A stretch of DNA of 64,000 bases from Candidatus Gastranaerophilales bacterium (GTDB lineage: Bacteria > Cyanobacteriota > Vampirovibrionia > Gastranaerophilales > Gastranaerophilaceae). The notes below the pieces were generated by a model. That model was not told where the DNA came from and did no database searches. It was given only the letters and a program-made list of their open reading frames with translations. Location of the stretch: positions 1 through 64,000 of the forward strand of contig CALUVG010000006.1 in the NCBI GenBank assembly GCA_944324165.1, given 5' to 3'. Of this stretch, positions 51,362-59,911 are shown in pieces. Within the stretch, counting starts at the first letter, position 1; every line of letters starts with the position of its first letter. Position numbers and translations under genes: made by a program.

Positions 51362-53488
51362 TTAGCCCATTGCAAGCGTATCTCTTGCCAGCTTTTCTGC
51401 CAAATCCGCATTTTTCAAGGCAGCATCTGCTTTATCTGTATTTGGCTGTGCAAGTGCTACAGGAGCTGATGAAGGCACATAAGTTCTTACCGGTTCAGAT
51501 GACACATTTGCAGGCTGTGGCTGTGATTGTTGTGGTTGTTGAGGCTGAATTCCATGCTGAGCCGTTTGCGGCTGTGCAGTATTAACTGTTGGCTGCTGAT
51601 ATTGCGGAATTACGGGCTGAGGTGCATACTGAGGCTGAGCCTCATATAAGGCTTGTTGAGCCTGTCTATCCAGATATTCATTTATTAGATTAGTCGGACT
51701 TGTGTGAGTAACTGGCTGTCCGGTCTGTTGATTTTGTCTTTGAGTTTCTAATTGTGCCAGCAGATCTTTCATTTCTTCTTGCTGTTTTTGTTCCGGCGTC
51801 AATTCATCTTCATTATCCAATACAGAATGTGTCGGACGACCAAATATGGCATGGGCAATTTTTGTCGCAGCAGTTGCAAGTGGTGGCATTATAAGCCCCA
51901 TTACAAGGAGTATTCTCATCGGATAGCCTGCTGCATTTTTCATATAATACTTAGGATTTACAAAGAAGTCTTTTAATTTTCCAAGTATACCCGGTTTAAT
52001 AGCTTTTTTATGATAACCTCTTGTTGTTTCCAAACCGACAGTGGCTATTTCAGCAAGTTTACCGAAGAATTTAGAAAATATATTCTTACGTCCGCCTCTG
52101 AGCATTCCTTTAATTCTTTCTAACTCATTTATATAGTCGCCTTTTTTCGTTAACTGACCGGTTGCAACTTTGTGATTGAACTGTTTTACTTCTGCACGAT
52201 AATTTGCCAGATCAGATTTTGACATGCCGGCATACTGAAGACCACCTAATTTATGCAAAATCTGAATACCAAATGGAGCGCACAAGAAGTATGCAAAGTC
52301 ATTGGTAAATCTTTCTGTAAATGTTTTAAATTTTTCGCCTTTTGGGGCTTTAAAAGTATTAACCAGCATATCACCAAAGATAACCGCCTGCATTAATACA
52401 GCTAATTTACCTCCTGCAAACCTGTTTGTTGTACCTTCGAGAAACAGTCCGAAAGCTTTAGGCAGTGCGCGTCCGAGTTTTGTTGCATGTTTAGGATTTT
52501 TTGCCCCTAATGTCACCAGATATTTATTATAAAGTTCAGTTAATCCTACCTTACGCCCCAGGAAATGATTTTTTATACCGCCTAATAAACCGTCGCCTCT
52601 CATACGGCTGATGAACATATGTCCATTATTTTTAGAGGCTTTCTCAAGTGCCTTCAAAACTTTGTCGGCATTGCCAAGAAAATCTTTAGAAACAGCTTTA
52701 TATTCAGCCGGTGTAAAGCCCAGTTTTGATATTTTAGCATTTTTTATCAGTATATCAACACGTTTAGGACTCAATACTTTTCCATTTTGTATATATCGGT
52801 TAATATCAGCCTGAGGAATACCAAGCAACTTCATTTCTGCTTCTTTTAAAACAGCATAAGAATTTGCCCCCGGAGCCTTCATCGCTTTTTTAAGATTTTT
52901 GATAAATTGCTTATCTGCCCCGTATTGTTCTAATTCAAACGGTGTTTTAGCCGGCTTAATAAACGAATTGAATATTTGTTCAGTATCCTGAGATAAAAAG
53001 CCTAAGAGTCCTTTATATTGAGATATAACCATTTTATTTGTCGGCTCTGACGGTGTATTTTTTATTGCACGCAGCATTGCACTGTTTGCAACAATTTTAT
53101 CATTTATAAATTTTCCTGTAGATTTATAAGCCTTACCAACCCATTGACCGAAACTTGATTTTGCAAGTTTGCTATTTGAAACCTTTTCGGTAAGCCAATC
53201 CCCGAAACGTCCGAGTTTGCCAAAGGCTGTTTTTTCATACTCTTTATTAGTTCTTTTATTAAACACATCCATTCCGCGGGATAACCCATACCATGTTGCC
53301 AGTGTTGCCGCCGGCAAAAGAGCACTGTTTTCTTCACTCTGTTTTACACGGTTAGACAAATAACTGTTATCTACTCCCTTCTTTATGGCTTCAGCTCCCT
53401 GACCTGCTTCCATAGGCACGCCATTTGTCGACATAGTTTGCATGCCACATGGTATTTGATTATTCATCTGTATTTCATTATCGAGCAT
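51362..53488 (-). CDS. Large orphan protein with Gln/Pro-rich C-terminus
   Basis: This is a 708-residue protein. A short polar N-terminus is followed by basic helical regions, three hydrophobic segments (LAVLMQAVIFGDMLVN, FAYFLCAPFGIQIL, ILLVMGLIMPPLATAATKIA) and a Gln/Pro-rich tail of about 100 residues. The basic helical front half and the hydrophobic segment before a charged stretch recall the glycine-zipper proteins at 26369 and 27287. GGGGAAAA precedes the start. There is no signal peptide and no known domain. It is likely lineage-specific. Confidence 0.75.
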   Translation of the reverse strand: MLDNEIQMNNQIPCGMQTMSTNGVPMEAGQGAEAIKKGVDNSYLSNRVKQSEENSALLPAATLATWYGLSRGMDVFNKRTNKEYEKTAFGKLGRFGDWLTEKVSNSKLAKSSFGQWVGKAYKSTGKFINDKIVANSAMLRAIKNTPSEPTNKMVISQYKGLLGFLSQDTEQIFNSFIKPAKTPFELEQYGADKQFIKNLKKAMKAPGANSYAVLKEAEMKLLGIPQADINRYIQNGKVLSPKRVDILIKNAKISKLGFTPAEYKAVSKDFLGNADKVLKALEKASKNNGHMFISRMRGDGLLGGIKNHFLGRKVGLTELYNKYLVTLGAKNPKHATKLGRALPKAFGLFLEGTTNRFAGGKLAVLMQAVIFGDMLVNTFKAPKGEKFKTFTERFTNDFAYFLCAPFGIQILHKLGGLQYAGMSKSDLANYRAEVKQFNHKVATGQLTKKGDYINELERIKGMLRGGRKNIFSKFFGKLAEIATVGLETTRGYHKKAIKPGILGKLKDFFVNPKYYMKNAAGYPMRILLVMGLIMPPLATAATKIAHAIFGRPTHSVLDNEDELTPEQKQQEEMKDLLAQLETQRQNQQTGQPVTHTSPTNLINEYLDRQAQQALYEAQPQYAPQPVIPQYQQPTVNTAQPQTAQHGIQPQQPQQSQPQPANVSSEPVRTYVPSSAPVALAQPNTDKADAALKNADLAEKLARDTLAMG

Positions 53489-53604
53489 AAATCTACTATT
53501 TTCCCCTATACATTATTATAAAAACAATTTTCCGGAAAAAATTGCGCATAATCTCGTTTTTATCCATATATGTAACGAAATGTAACAAGTTAGGTGTTTT
53601 GTGA

Positions 53605-53635
53605 AATTCGCACTTGAATATATACTTTATATATA
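53605..53635 (+). promoter_or_regulatory. Recurrent AATT-N10-TATATACTTTATATATA motif, copy 5
   Basis: GTGAAATT, ten bases, then TATATACTTTATATATA starting at 53619. The GTGAAATT half is shared with copy 4. The C of TATATAC is 44 bases before the 53669 start codon. Confidence 0.75.
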
Positions 53636-53668
53636 CATAAGAAACAAACACGAGAAGAGAGGCTTGAT

Positions 53669-53839
53669 ATGGCAGTTAAAGATTTGAAGAAAATTGATGA
53701 TAAATTGAAAGATCTTTATAGTAATCAAATCACAACAGCAGCCCCACCGGCACAGGCATATGAAGACAGGTCTGAAGTATTATTTGCACAGATGAACTTC
53801 ATAGCAATGGCAAACCGGCAAGCCCTGCATCTGATATAA
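53669..53839 (+). CDS. 56-residue orphan protein under the recurrent motif
   Basis: This is a short frame, ATG at 53669 to TAA at 53837-53839, encoding MAVKDLKKIDDKLKDLYSNQ, a Pro/Ala linker and a C-terminal helix with MNFIAMANRQALHLI. AGAGG lies at the right distance, the recurrent promoter motif lies upstream, and a strong terminator follows about 50 bases after. These three signals make it a likely gene despite its size. No family is recognised. Confidence 0.7.
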   Translation: MAVKDLKKIDDKLKDLYSNQITTAAPPAQAYEDRSEVLFAQMNFIAMANRQALHLI

Positions 53840-53888
53840 AATTTTATTTTTCATAAACTCCAATTAATTTTTCCCCTACAAATTTTGT

Positions 53889-53920
53889 ACCTGATTTCCC
53901 CACCGAAATCAGGTTTTTCT
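53889..53920. terminator. Terminator between the 56-residue gene and rseP
   Basis: A perfect 10-bp stem, ACCTGATTTC/GAAATCAGGT, with loop CCCACC is followed by T residues. Confidence 0.85.
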
Positions 53921-53938
53921 TTTCGGACAAAGTCCGGA

Positions 53939-55306
53939 TTACAACTGTTTCATAATAAGAGCATAAATATCATTAAACACAACAATTACCATAAGAGCTA
54001 TCAGAAACAAAAATCCTGCAGTACCTATTTTATTAACAGTTTCTTCATCCAGAGGATGTCCTTTTATCTTTTCAATAATCAGAAATAAGACATGTCCGCC
54101 ATCAAGTGCCGGTATCGGTAAAAAGTTAACAATAGCCAAATCAAGTGATATTATGGCAGTTAATAACAGACCGTAAAATATTCCGCTATTATTGATAATA
54201 TCACCGCCGACTTTAGTTATCGCAACAATACCATGCAAATCTTTTAGAGGTATTTTGCCTGATAGAATTTGCCATAATCCGTATAATAGCATATATGTTT
54301 GTTCATATAAATATTTACAGCTTGCTATCACAGCATCCTTAGGTGATTTTGTAGGCACAACAACTTCACGTATTTCAAGTTCCACACCTATTACACCATC
54401 TTTGTCTGGATAAATAGGATTAAGAGTAACTTCATTATTATCACGCAACACTTTTATGTTTACAGGTCGCAGCCCGTCTGAATAAGCATATGCAATATCT
54501 GCAAGCGTTACATTGCCGTCAGATGTATATATGCGTTTACCTATAAGTTCAGGACTGATTTTTTTCTGTATATCAGAAAGCTCTGTTTGATTGTCAACAT
54601 ATTTTTCAAGTCCGCCTGTCATCTTTTCGGTTAGAAAAATAGGACTTTCATTAACTTTTTCAGGTAAGCGCACTACAGTTCCCTGTGGGATTATTTCATC
54701 ACGCTTAAAAGCAACATTTAATTTTGATAACGCTTCAAGAGTTTTTTCAGCAAGAACTTTATCTACTTTACCATCATAGGCTTTGCTGTTTCTTGCAAAC
54801 ATTGTTAAGGTTGCAGCATTATCTGCTTTTGTTCCGTTTACAGATAAAATTTTATCGCCCTTTTCAAGTCCTGACTGCCAGACGGACTGATTTTTCTCTG
54901 CAACGATATTTTTAACAAAAATATCGTATTTACCCGAAGGCATATGCCCCCACAAGAATGCCGTTAACAAAACAAGAACAAAGGCACAAACTACATTTGC
55001 AAAAACGCCTGCAGATACAACAATCAAGCGTTGATATATAGGGCGGTTTAAAAATCTGTCAGGAGAGTCTTCAGGCAAAGGATTTTCTTTGTCATCGTCA
55101 GGAAAAGCAACATAACCGCCTAACAAAAAGGCATGAACAAGAATTTTTGTATCACCGCACTGCTTTTCCCATAGAGTCGGTCCTATCGGAAGTCCAAAAC
55201 CGAATTTATCAACTTTCATACCAAACATTCTTGCTGCAAGGTAATGCCCTGCCTCATGGACTAAAATCAGTATACTTAGCAATATAAGCATTATAATTAT
55301 TGACAT
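53939..55306 (-). CDS. rseP: RseP/S2P-family intramembrane zinc protease
   Basis: This is a 455-residue M50 site-2 protease that cleaves membrane-bound anti-sigma factors or signal peptides. HEAGH is at about 17-21 and the second zinc ligand is in NFLPIPALDGGH near residue 400. Four membrane helices flank one or two PDZ-type domains (SGLEKGDKILSVNG). Its upstream gap holds a long inverted repeat. No sigma/anti-sigma pair is adjacent. Confidence 0.93.
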   Translation of the reverse strand: MSIIIMLILLSILILVHEAGHYLAARMFGMKVDKFGFGLPIGPTLWEKQCGDTKILVHAFLLGGYVAFPDDDKENPLPEDSPDRFLNRPIYQRLIVVSAGVFANVVCAFVLVLLTAFLWGHMPSGKYDIFVKNIVAEKNQSVWQSGLEKGDKILSVNGTKADNAATLTMFARNSKAYDGKVDKVLAEKTLEALSKLNVAFKRDEIIPQGTVVRLPEKVNESPIFLTEKMTGGLEKYVDNQTELSDIQKKISPELIGKRIYTSDGNVTLADIAYAYSDGLRPVNIKVLRDNNEVTLNPIYPDKDGVIGVELEIREVVVPTKSPKDAVIASCKYLYEQTYMLLYGLWQILSGKIPLKDLHGIVAITKVGGDIINNSGIFYGLLLTAIISLDLAIVNFLPIPALDGGHVLFLIIEKIKGHPLDEETVNKIGTAGFLFLIALMVIVVFNDIYALIMKQL

Positions 55307-55323
55307 AAACTCTCCCTAATCAA

Positions 55324-55351
55324 TTGTGTTTATATAATTAGTATAACACAA
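55324..55351. promoter_or_regulatory. Inverted repeat in the rseP promoter region
   Basis: TTGTGTT at 55324 and AACACAA at 55345 form a perfect 7-bp inverted repeat spaced by 14 bases, with a further TATA/TATA symmetry inside. It lies 18-45 bases upstream of rseP and may be an operator. Confidence 0.45.
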
Positions 55352-55369
55352 AAAGAGAAATTTAATCCA

Positions 55370-56296
55370 CTATTTATCACTGCAAGACTGCTTACCTTCC
55401 CAGGATAAGTCGTCACAATGTAAATAATCCATATTACTGTTTTTTATAATCCAGGCAGTACAGCCATAACCACTGTTAGCTGGATACACCGGATCATTAT
55501 TACAGGAATTATCAAATGAATGGGAGTTCTGCTCATTATTATCACTTGCCAGATCTCCCATAGGCGTAATTCTATCCGGATTAGCGATAAAATAAAATAT
55601 ATCCTTACCGGTTGAATTAGGCGGATTTTTTATACCGTTAACATCTATTGCAAAATCCGCGCACCAATCATTTTTATCCTTACAGCCTTCATAAATCCAG
55701 CCGCCCAATAATGTCATGCCGTCATTCAATGTAAAAAACGAGTAGTTCGATAAATCAAGATTTCTTGCATCACCTTGCAAATCATATAATTTATCCGGCT
55801 TATAGCAGTTGTTTTGGGATGACAAACACTTTTCCGTTATATTTAAGTGTTTTCCCAATAGCTCCCAGAATAATTGTGTATTTTTGGCTGAATCACCTAT
55901 CCACACATTATTACCTTCATCGTCAGCTTCAAATTCATTTCCGCCGTTAAATCCCCAGCTGTTAAATTCACCTTCAGAAGCCAGCGCCATTTTATATGCA
56001 GAATTCAGAACAGAATAAGCTTTTTTAACTCTGGTGACAGTTTCCCGCTCCTGATATTTTTGTACAAGTGACGGAATTGTCATTGCAGCAACAACACCTA
56101 TAATTGCAAGTGTGATTAGGACTTCAGCGAGAGTGAAGGCGGTCTTGCGGAAAAACACTAAGGATTTACATGAGGCTGGTTCTGTAGTTTCGTGAATGGC
56201 TTTACCCTCTCCCTTTGAGAGAAGGAAATATCTATTATGTTCGTTATTTAGAATAGTCACTCTACTTACCTTACTGGCTTCTAAAAATTTTTCCAT
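55370..56296 (-). CDS. Type IV pilin-like protein with long leader
   Basis: This is a 308-residue protein with the prepilin segment F-T-L-A-E followed by VLITLAIIGVVAAMTIPSLV and a Cys-rich body (several CxxxxC pairs, ending GKQSCSDK). The leader before the cleavage point is about 53 residues, far longer than the usual 5-30; GGAGA precedes the ATG at 56296 and no closer ATG exists, though a GTG lies seven codons before the cleavage site. Body sequence differs from the other two pilins. It is divergent from an AbrB-like gene. Confidence 0.85.
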   Translation of the reverse strand: MEKFLEASKVSRVTILNNEHNRYFLLSKGEGKAIHETTEPASCKSLVFFRKTAFTLAEVLITLAIIGVVAAMTIPSLVQKYQERETVTRVKKAYSVLNSAYKMALASEGEFNSWGFNGGNEFEADDEGNNVWIGDSAKNTQLFWELLGKHLNITEKCLSSQNNCYKPDKLYDLQGDARNLDLSNYSFFTLNDGMTLLGGWIYEGCKDKNDWCADFAIDVNGIKNPPNSTGKDIFYFIANPDRITPMGDLASDNNEQNSHSFDNSCNNDPVYPANSGYGCTAWIIKNSNMDYLHCDDLSWEGKQSCSDK

Positions 56297-56403
56297 ATTC
56301 TATCTCCTAACCATACGTATATTATATGTAACTCAAATGTAATCTACAAATAAGTTTATCGTTAGTTTATAAATTTGTCAAGGGGAAAATATATGAGGAG
56401 CTT

Positions 56404-56721
56404 ATGCAGAGAAAATTAGTATCTAGCGGCACAGGATGGAAATTATACATGCCTAAAGATGTCCTTAAACTTTTAGGGTTTAATCCGCAAGAAACATCTG
56501 TACTCCTGAGAATGGATAAAAATGTCCTTAAAATATCAAAAATAGACCCTGACAATATTAATCAGGATCTATTAATAAAAAAGTTTAATAAAAGCGGTAA
56601 TGGCTATGGAATATACATATCAAATTCAATAATTCAATTTTTGGAACTCAATCCGGAAACTGATGAAGTAAAATACACAATTGAAAATGATGTGCTAAAC
56701 ATTACCAAAGCTGAGTCATAA
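56404..56721 (+). CDS. Tandem AbrB/SpoVT-like DNA-binding protein
   Basis: This is a 105-residue protein made of two similar halves: SGTGWKLYMPKDVLKLLGFN...NVLKISKI and SGNGYGIYISNSIIQFLELN...DVLNITKA. Each resembles a swapped-hairpin AbrB/SpoVT DNA-binding unit. It would bind DNA as an internal pseudo-dimer. GAGGAG lies three bases before the ATG, which is tight. It is divergent from the third pilin gene, so regulating that gene is a natural guess. Its last codons overlap speE. Confidence 0.75.
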   Translation: MQRKLVSSGTGWKLYMPKDVLKLLGFNPQETSVLLRMDKNVLKISKIDPDNINQDLLIKKFNKSGNGYGIYISNSIIQFLELNPETDEVKYTIENDVLNITKAES

Positions 56722-57567
56722 CAATTCTTTCAGATAATTTGGCAGTGCAAAGCGTGCCATATGATAATCTTTGTTATAAATTTTACAAGTTTTTGTTATT
56801 TCTTCACAACGCTTTTCATCAATGTATGAAAGCGGTTCAACTGTTTCTGAGCAATAAGCCCAAGCCCAGTATCCACCAGGATATGTCGGGATATTTGATG
56901 TATAAGTTGAACAAATTGGAAAAACTTTCTTCAATAAATTATACATTTTTTTGATTTCTTCTTTATTTACAACCGGAGATTCAGACTGCGCCGCAACAAT
57001 ACCGCCTTTTTTTAAGGAATTTTTCACATTAGTATAGAATTCTTCTGTAAATAATCCTTCTCCCGGTCCCATCGGGTCCGTAGAATCTATAAGAACAATA
57101 TCATATTCATTCTTTTTATCTTTAATAAATTCTATTGCATCTTCTACACGAATTTCAACACGAGGATCATCAAGCTTTCCTGCAATTGTCGGTAAGAATT
57201 CTTTGCATGCATCAATTACCATGCCGTCAATTTCACAAAGAACTACTTTTTTAACCGTATTATGTTTTAAAACTTCCCTTACAGTACCGCCGTCACCACC
57301 GCCGATTACAAGCACAGACTCCGGACATTTATGGTTCATCATTGGAATATGAGCTATCATTTCATGATAATAAAATTCATCGCCTTCGGTTGTCATCATT
57401 AAATCATCTAGAGTTAGAACTCTGCCCAGTTTGCTGCCAGTTTCAAAGATTTCGACTTTTTGAAAGTCGGAGTGCTTTGAAAAAAGAACTTTACCGGCTT
57501 TTATTACAACCCCGAATCCATCAGGATTAATTTCATTATAAAATCCGTTTTGAATACCATTTGTCAT
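56716..57567 (-). CDS. speE: Spermidine synthase
   Basis: This is a 283-residue aminopropyltransferase making spermidine from putrescine and decarboxylated SAM. VLVIGGGDGGTVREVLKH binds the nucleoside, IVLIDSTDPMGPGEGLF carries the catalytic Asp, and YPGGYWAWAYCS closes the active site. The start ATG at 57567 has AAGGAG eleven bases upstream; an ATG at 57573 lies two codons earlier. It follows the HIT gene by about 20 bases. Confidence 0.95.
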   Translation of the reverse strand: MTNGIQNGFYNEINPDGFGVVIKAGKVLFSKHSDFQKVEIFETGSKLGRVLTLDDLMMTTEGDEFYYHEMIAHIPMMNHKCPESVLVIGGGDGGTVREVLKHNTVKKVVLCEIDGMVIDACKEFLPTIAGKLDDPRVEIRVEDAIEFIKDKKNEYDIVLIDSTDPMGPGEGLFTEEFYTNVKNSLKKGGIVAAQSESPVVNKEEIKKMYNLLKKVFPICSTYTSNIPTYPGGYWAWAYCSETVEPLSYIDEKRCEEITKTCKIYNKDYHMARFALPNYLKELL

Positions 57568-57587
57568 TAGCAATTCTCCTTATATAG

Positions 57588-57902
57588 CTATTTATTACCC
57601 ATAACATGTAAATGAAGGTGGAATACTTCCTGTCCTGCCTCTTTACCTGTGTTAATCAAAGTTTTATATGCCTTTAAGCCTGTTATCTTTGCAACTTGTT
57701 TAACCGCACAAAGCAATTCACCCATAAGCTCCTTGTCTTCAAGCTCATTCAGTGATGCCACATGAATTTTAGGAACAACCAAAACATGAACAGGTGCTTT
57801 TGGATTTATGTCATTAAAAGCAACGACATTTTCACTTTCGTAAACAAATTCAGTACCAAAATCACCATTGATAATCTTACAAAAAATACAATCTTCTGTC
57901 AT
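57588..57902 (-). CDS. HIT (histidine triad) family protein
   Basis: This is a 104-residue Hint-type protein with CIFCKIINGDFGTEFVYE at the N-terminus and the triad HLHLHV near the end. It is a purine nucleotide phosphoramidase by family. The two Cys at the N-terminus may bind zinc. It is the first gene of a pair with speE. GAGG lies upstream of the ATG. Confidence 0.94.
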   Translation of the reverse strand: MTEDCIFCKIINGDFGTEFVYESENVVAFNDINPKAPVHVLVVPKIHVASLNELEDKELMGELLCAVKQVAKITGLKAYKTLINTGKEAGQEVFHLHLHVMGNK

Positions 57903-57979
57903 AATTCACCTCGCTCAAGGCATTGTAATATAATGAAAAATAAAAAACAAGTATAGGTTAAGAATTTATGCGTTGTAGT

Positions 57980-58007
57980 TTGCGTATTAACATTTTCTGT
58001 TTATAAT
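57980..58007 (+). promoter_or_regulatory. Promoter of mnmG
   Basis: TTGCGT and TATAAT are 16 bases apart; the -10 ends nine bases before the ATG at 58017, so the mRNA would have a leader of only a few bases. Confidence 0.6.
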
Positions 58008-58016
58008 AAAGGTATA

Positions 58017-59900
58017 ATGGATTATGTAAATAATAAATATGATTGTATTGTAGTTGGAGCAGGTCACGCCGGATGTGAGGCTGCTATTTCCTGTGCAAGA
58101 CTTGGCGCAAGTGTTTTGCTTTGTTCTTTGAATTTGGATAATATCGCTCTTATGCCGTGTAATCCTGCAATTGGAGGTCCTGCCAAATCAACACTTGTGA
58201 GAGAGATTGACGCACTGGGTGGTGTAATGGGCGAGGCTGCTGATGCGACTTATATACAAATGAAAACTCTCAACTCTTCTAAAGGTCCTGCTGTACGAGC
58301 ACTACGCGCACAATCCGACAAACGCCAGTACATGGATTATATGCGTAATCTTATAGAAAAAATTAACAATATTCACCTCAGACAGGCATGTATTACGGAT
58401 TTACTGGTGAAGGACGGGGCTGTTTGCGGAGTAGTTGACGAATTTGGAATTGAATATTCTGCTCCTGTTGCAATTTTAACGACAGGCACATCACTTTCAG
58501 GTAAAATATTTGTGGGGCTTAAATCTTATGATGCAGGACGTCTCGGGGAAAAAGCCGCAATAGGACTTTCTGATTCATTGAGAAGCCACGGAATTACTCT
58601 AAAAAAATTAAAAACAGGAACGCCGCCCAGAGTAGATAAAAGAACTATTGATTATTCTAAAATGACAATTCAGCCCGGAGATGATGAATTAAACTTTTAT
58701 TCATTCAAACCGGATAGACCGATACGAAAACAATACCCGTGTTATTTAACAAGAACAAATGAGCTGACGCATGAAATCATTCGGACAAATCTTGACAAAT
58801 CCCCAATGTTTCAGGGGCTTATCCATGGGGTAGGACCGCGCTATTGCCCGTCAATTGAGGATAAAGTTGTAAGATTTAGCGAAAATCCTTCTCACCATAT
58901 TTTTATTGAACCTGAAGGATTAGGCACATATGAAATGTATATTCAGGGCTTTTCAAGCAGTCTGCCGGCAGATGTTCAGGTTAAAATGCTTAGAACACTG
59001 CCGGGATTAGAAAATGCCCATGTTATAAAACCTGCATATGCAGTTGAATATGACTATGTACCTGCTGTGCAAACAACGCATTCCCTGATGTCAAAAACAA
59101 TAAAAGGACTTTTCTTCGCGGGGCAAATTAACGGTACAAGCGGATATGAGGAAGCTGCAGCACAAGGGCTGATAGCCGGTATTAATGCAATGAATTACCT
59201 GAATAAATCCGAAATGCTTGAATTGTCAAGAAGTTCATCATACATAGGCACGCTCATAGACGATCTGGTTACAAAAGATATTCAGGATCCGTACAGAATG
59301 CTTACTTCCCGCTCAGAATACCGCTTGTTGCTGCGTCAGGATAATGCGGACTTTAGACTAACTCCAACAGGACATAAGGTCGGATTGATTGATGATACTC
59401 AATATAAAGTATTTACCGATAAACAGGAAGAGATTGAAAAAGAAATGGCTCGCTGCCGCGAGGCTAAAATTTCTGCAACCGATGAAGTCAACTCAATACT
59501 TGCACAATACGGTGAAAATATTGAACGTGGTATGAAAATTGCTGAACTATTAAAACGTCCGAATCTAAATTATAGAGTGATAAAAGAAATTGATGAAACA
59601 ACGCGGGAATTAAATATTCCAAAAGATGTATACGAGCAGGTTGAAATACTAATAAAATATGAAGGATATCTTAAGCGTCAGGAATTTCAGGTAGAACAGT
59701 CAGGCAAACTTGAAAAATATAAACTTCCTGATGATATTGACTATTCAAAAATAGATCATATATCATCTGAAACTAAAGATAAGTTATCAAAAATACGTCC
59801 CAAAACACTTGCCCAAGCCTCACGCATAGGCGGCGTCAAACCGGCAGATATATCTATATTAATGGTACTTTTAGAGCGTCACGATATTGCACGCAAATAG
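58017..59900 (+). CDS. mnmG: tRNA uridine-5-carboxymethylaminomethyl modification enzyme MnmG
   Basis: This is a 627-residue FAD-dependent partner of MnmE that modifies U34 of several tRNAs. IVVGAGHAGCEAAISCARLG is the FAD-binding motif, PCNPAIGGPAKSTLVREIDALGG the family hallmark, and KTGTPPRVD, AGQINGTSGYEEAAAQG and SEYRLLLRQDNAD are further blocks. The C-terminal helical domain is complete. MnmE is not in the window. AAAGG lies near the start but may lie upstream of the predicted transcript start. Confidence 0.98.
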   Translation: MDYVNNKYDCIVVGAGHAGCEAAISCARLGASVLLCSLNLDNIALMPCNPAIGGPAKSTLVREIDALGGVMGEAADATYIQMKTLNSSKGPAVRALRAQSDKRQYMDYMRNLIEKINNIHLRQACITDLLVKDGAVCGVVDEFGIEYSAPVAILTTGTSLSGKIFVGLKSYDAGRLGEKAAIGLSDSLRSHGITLKKLKTGTPPRVDKRTIDYSKMTIQPGDDELNFYSFKPDRPIRKQYPCYLTRTNELTHEIIRTNLDKSPMFQGLIHGVGPRYCPSIEDKVVRFSENPSHHIFIEPEGLGTYEMYIQGFSSSLPADVQVKMLRTLPGLENAHVIKPAYAVEYDYVPAVQTTHSLMSKTIKGLFFAGQINGTSGYEEAAAQGLIAGINAMNYLNKSEMLELSRSSSYIGTLIDDLVTKDIQDPYRMLTSRSEYRLLLRQDNADFRLTPTGHKVGLIDDTQYKVFTDKQEEIEKEMARCREAKISATDEVNSILAQYGENIERGMKIAELLKRPNLNYRVIKEIDETTRELNIPKDVYEQVEILIKYEGYLKRQEFQVEQSGKLEKYKLPDDIDYSKIDHISSETKDKLSKIRPKTLAQASRIGGVKPADISILMVLLERHDIARK

Positions 59901-59911
59901 TTTTTTGCATA

